Shown here: one piece after another, positions 13,139 to 13,749 of the stretch
How positions within the stretch are numbered: position 1 is the first letter of the stretch
Layout: every line of letters begins with the position of its first letter
Source: Candidatus Omnitrophota bacterium
GTDB lineage: Bacteria; Omnitrophota; Gorgyraeia; Velamenicoccales; Velamenicoccaceae
Length of the DNA stretch: 13,749 bases
Assembly: GCA_028717105.1 (NCBI GenBank)
Contig: JAQUOM010000036.1
Coordinates: 1-13,749 of the forward strand
Direction of reading: 5' to 3'
Translations under genes and position numbers: made by a program
The notes under the pieces: generated by a model
Told to the model about the DNA's origin: nothing
Seen by the model: only the letters and a program-made list of their open reading frames with translations
Database searches by the model: none

Positions 13139-13172
13139 AAAAAAGACCTCTAAAAAATTAGAGGTCTTTTTT
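13139..13172. terminator. Bidirectional rho-independent terminator
   Basis: GACCTCTA (13145-13152) pairs with TAGAGGTC (13159-13166) around a 6-base A/T loop; A6 precedes and T6 follows. On the minus strand it ends the ABC transporter unit 33 bases before the PAS-GGDEF start, so that gene's promoter must overlap the terminator or lie upstream. Confidence 0.9.
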
Positions 13173-13315
13173 GAGGATGCTTTTAGGAAAATTATGCGGC
13201 ATATAGGACGTAACCATATACGCCTCTCTTTCCCCCCACATATCTACAATATCACCATACCACAAAACACCCCGGAATGCAAAAAAATCCCGCATGCAGG
13301 CGCGGACGTCCTTTT
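13173..13315. other. Intergenic region with no recognised feature
   Basis: 143 bases between the ABC ATPase stop and the terminator. No convincing promoter, RNA gene or coding sequence was seen. It contains only a few scattered homopolymer runs and a GCATGC palindrome. Confidence 0.6.
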
Positions 13316-13749
13316 TCAAGTCAGAAAAAAGAACCCGTTGTCCTTGAGGAGTTTTTGGTTCGCCAGGATTTCGCGGGTGGGCCCGAAAGCGATGATGCGG
13401 CCGGCGCTCAAAAGGACCACACGGCGGGTCAGGGTCCGAATCATATCCAAGTCGTGAGAGGCGATCAGCTTCGTGACATGGACCGCCCCGAGGATCTCGA
13501 TCAATTGGTGCCTGTGACGGGGGTCAAGGTTGCTGGTCGGCTCGTCTAAAACCAAGAGCCGCGGGTCCATGGCCAGGACCGTCGCGACGCAGACCCTTTT
13601 CTTCTCGCCAAAACTCAGATGATGCGACGGTTTTTCAACGCTAGGCCCCATGTCCACGGCGGCAAGCGTCTCCCGGACGCGCCGGCCGACCTCCACGGGG
13701 TCCAGGCCCATGTTCAAAGGGCCGAAGGCGACATCGTCGAAAACGGTCG
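13316..13749 (-). CDS. ABC transporter ATPase, CbiO/EcfA (cobalt/nickel or ECF) type, C-terminal part
   Basis: 143 residues are visible; the N-terminus with Walker A and the Q-loop lies beyond the window end. The reading frame stays open to 13749 and begins TVFDDVAFGPLNMGL, the segment that follows the Q-loop in CbiO/EcfA proteins. Then come the signature LSFGEKKRVCVATVLAM, Walker B LLVLDEPTSNLDPR with the catalytic Glu, and the H-loop TKLIASHDLDMI. The tail RVVLLSAGRIIAFGPTREIL is also typical of this family. These ATPases power uptake of Ni/Co ions or vitamins together with CbiQ/EcfT and a substrate-binding membrane protein, none of which is visible here, so the substrate is undetermined. 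The signature has Phe where LSGGE is usual, a variant seen in this subfamily. The internal ATG/TTG starts near 13717 are not real starts. Confidence 0.93.
   Translation of the reverse strand, partial: TVFDDVAFGPLNMGLDPVEVGRRVRETLAAVDMGPSVEKPSHHLSFGEKKRVCVATVLAMDPRLLVLDEPTSNLDPRHRHQLIEILGAVHVTKLIASHDLDMIRTLTRRVVLLSAGRIIAFGPTREILANQKLLKDNGFFFLT

Noticed and set aside
13158..13217. 19-codon minus-strand frame with an AGAGG ahead
   Set aside because: The stop falls in the terminator stem, the peptide has no recognisable features and the length is at chance level.
1..13749. CRISPR array, insertion sequence, prophage or defence island
   Set aside because: No repeat-spacer pattern, transposase, integrase or nuclease/toxin gene was found on either strand.

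Overview
The window is bacterial chromosome of roughly 53-55% G+C, densely coded, with very short intergenic gaps. The genes are mostly housekeeping. The candidate-phylum-like repeat downstream of a tRNA (it translates as PACRQAG), the GTP-type PEP carboxykinase, the NfeD/slipin pair and the many small Cys-rich or lipobox proteins would fit an uncultivated Gram-negative lineage such as Omnitrophota. That assignment is an inference from style, not proof.

Layout. (1) 1-923, minus: the first codons of a probable leucyl-tRNA synthetase, overlapped by endonuclease IV (nfo). (2) 924-1370: back-to-back promoters, tRNA-Ala(GGC) with encoded CCA, then two palindromic elements. (3) 1371-4434, plus: a 4-TM protein of unknown function translationally coupled to an NfeD-type membrane serine protease, then a slipin (SPFH protein) and tRNA-Leu(CAA), closed by strong terminators. 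The nfeD-slipin gap holds a 31-bp imperfect duplication of the nfeD 3' end. (4) 6436-4456, minus: an ECF sigma factor, a zinc-finger anti-sigma factor overlapping it by 4 bp, a membrane-anchored Spy/CnrX-like protein and a secreted Cys-rich protein. A good ECF-type promoter (GGAATAA-N16-GTCTAA) sits directly before the sigma gene. This is the most system-like part of the window: a self-regulated envelope or metal stress module. (5) 6635-6525, minus: a 36-residue protein with nine cysteines. (6) 10646-6686, minus: two paralogous lipoproteins with peptidoglycan-binding domains, GTP-PEP carboxykinase (pckG), SAICAR synthase (purC) and an S4 RNA-binding protein, all closely spaced behind one clear promoter. 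(7) 13105-10700, minus: an 801-residue PAS-PAS-PAS-GGDEF-HD-GYP protein whose cyclase motifs are intact while the HD-GYP metal site is degenerate. (8) 13316-13749, minus: the C-terminal two thirds of a CbiO/EcfA-type ABC ATPase, running out of the window.

How the parts relate: the sigma module and the nfeD-slipin pair both point to envelope quality control. The lipoproteins are probable cell-wall anchors, and the GGDEF protein would feed cyclic-di-GMP signalling. No CRISPR array, insertion sequence, prophage gene or clear defence island was seen, and no stretch longer than about 215 bases lacks a gene.
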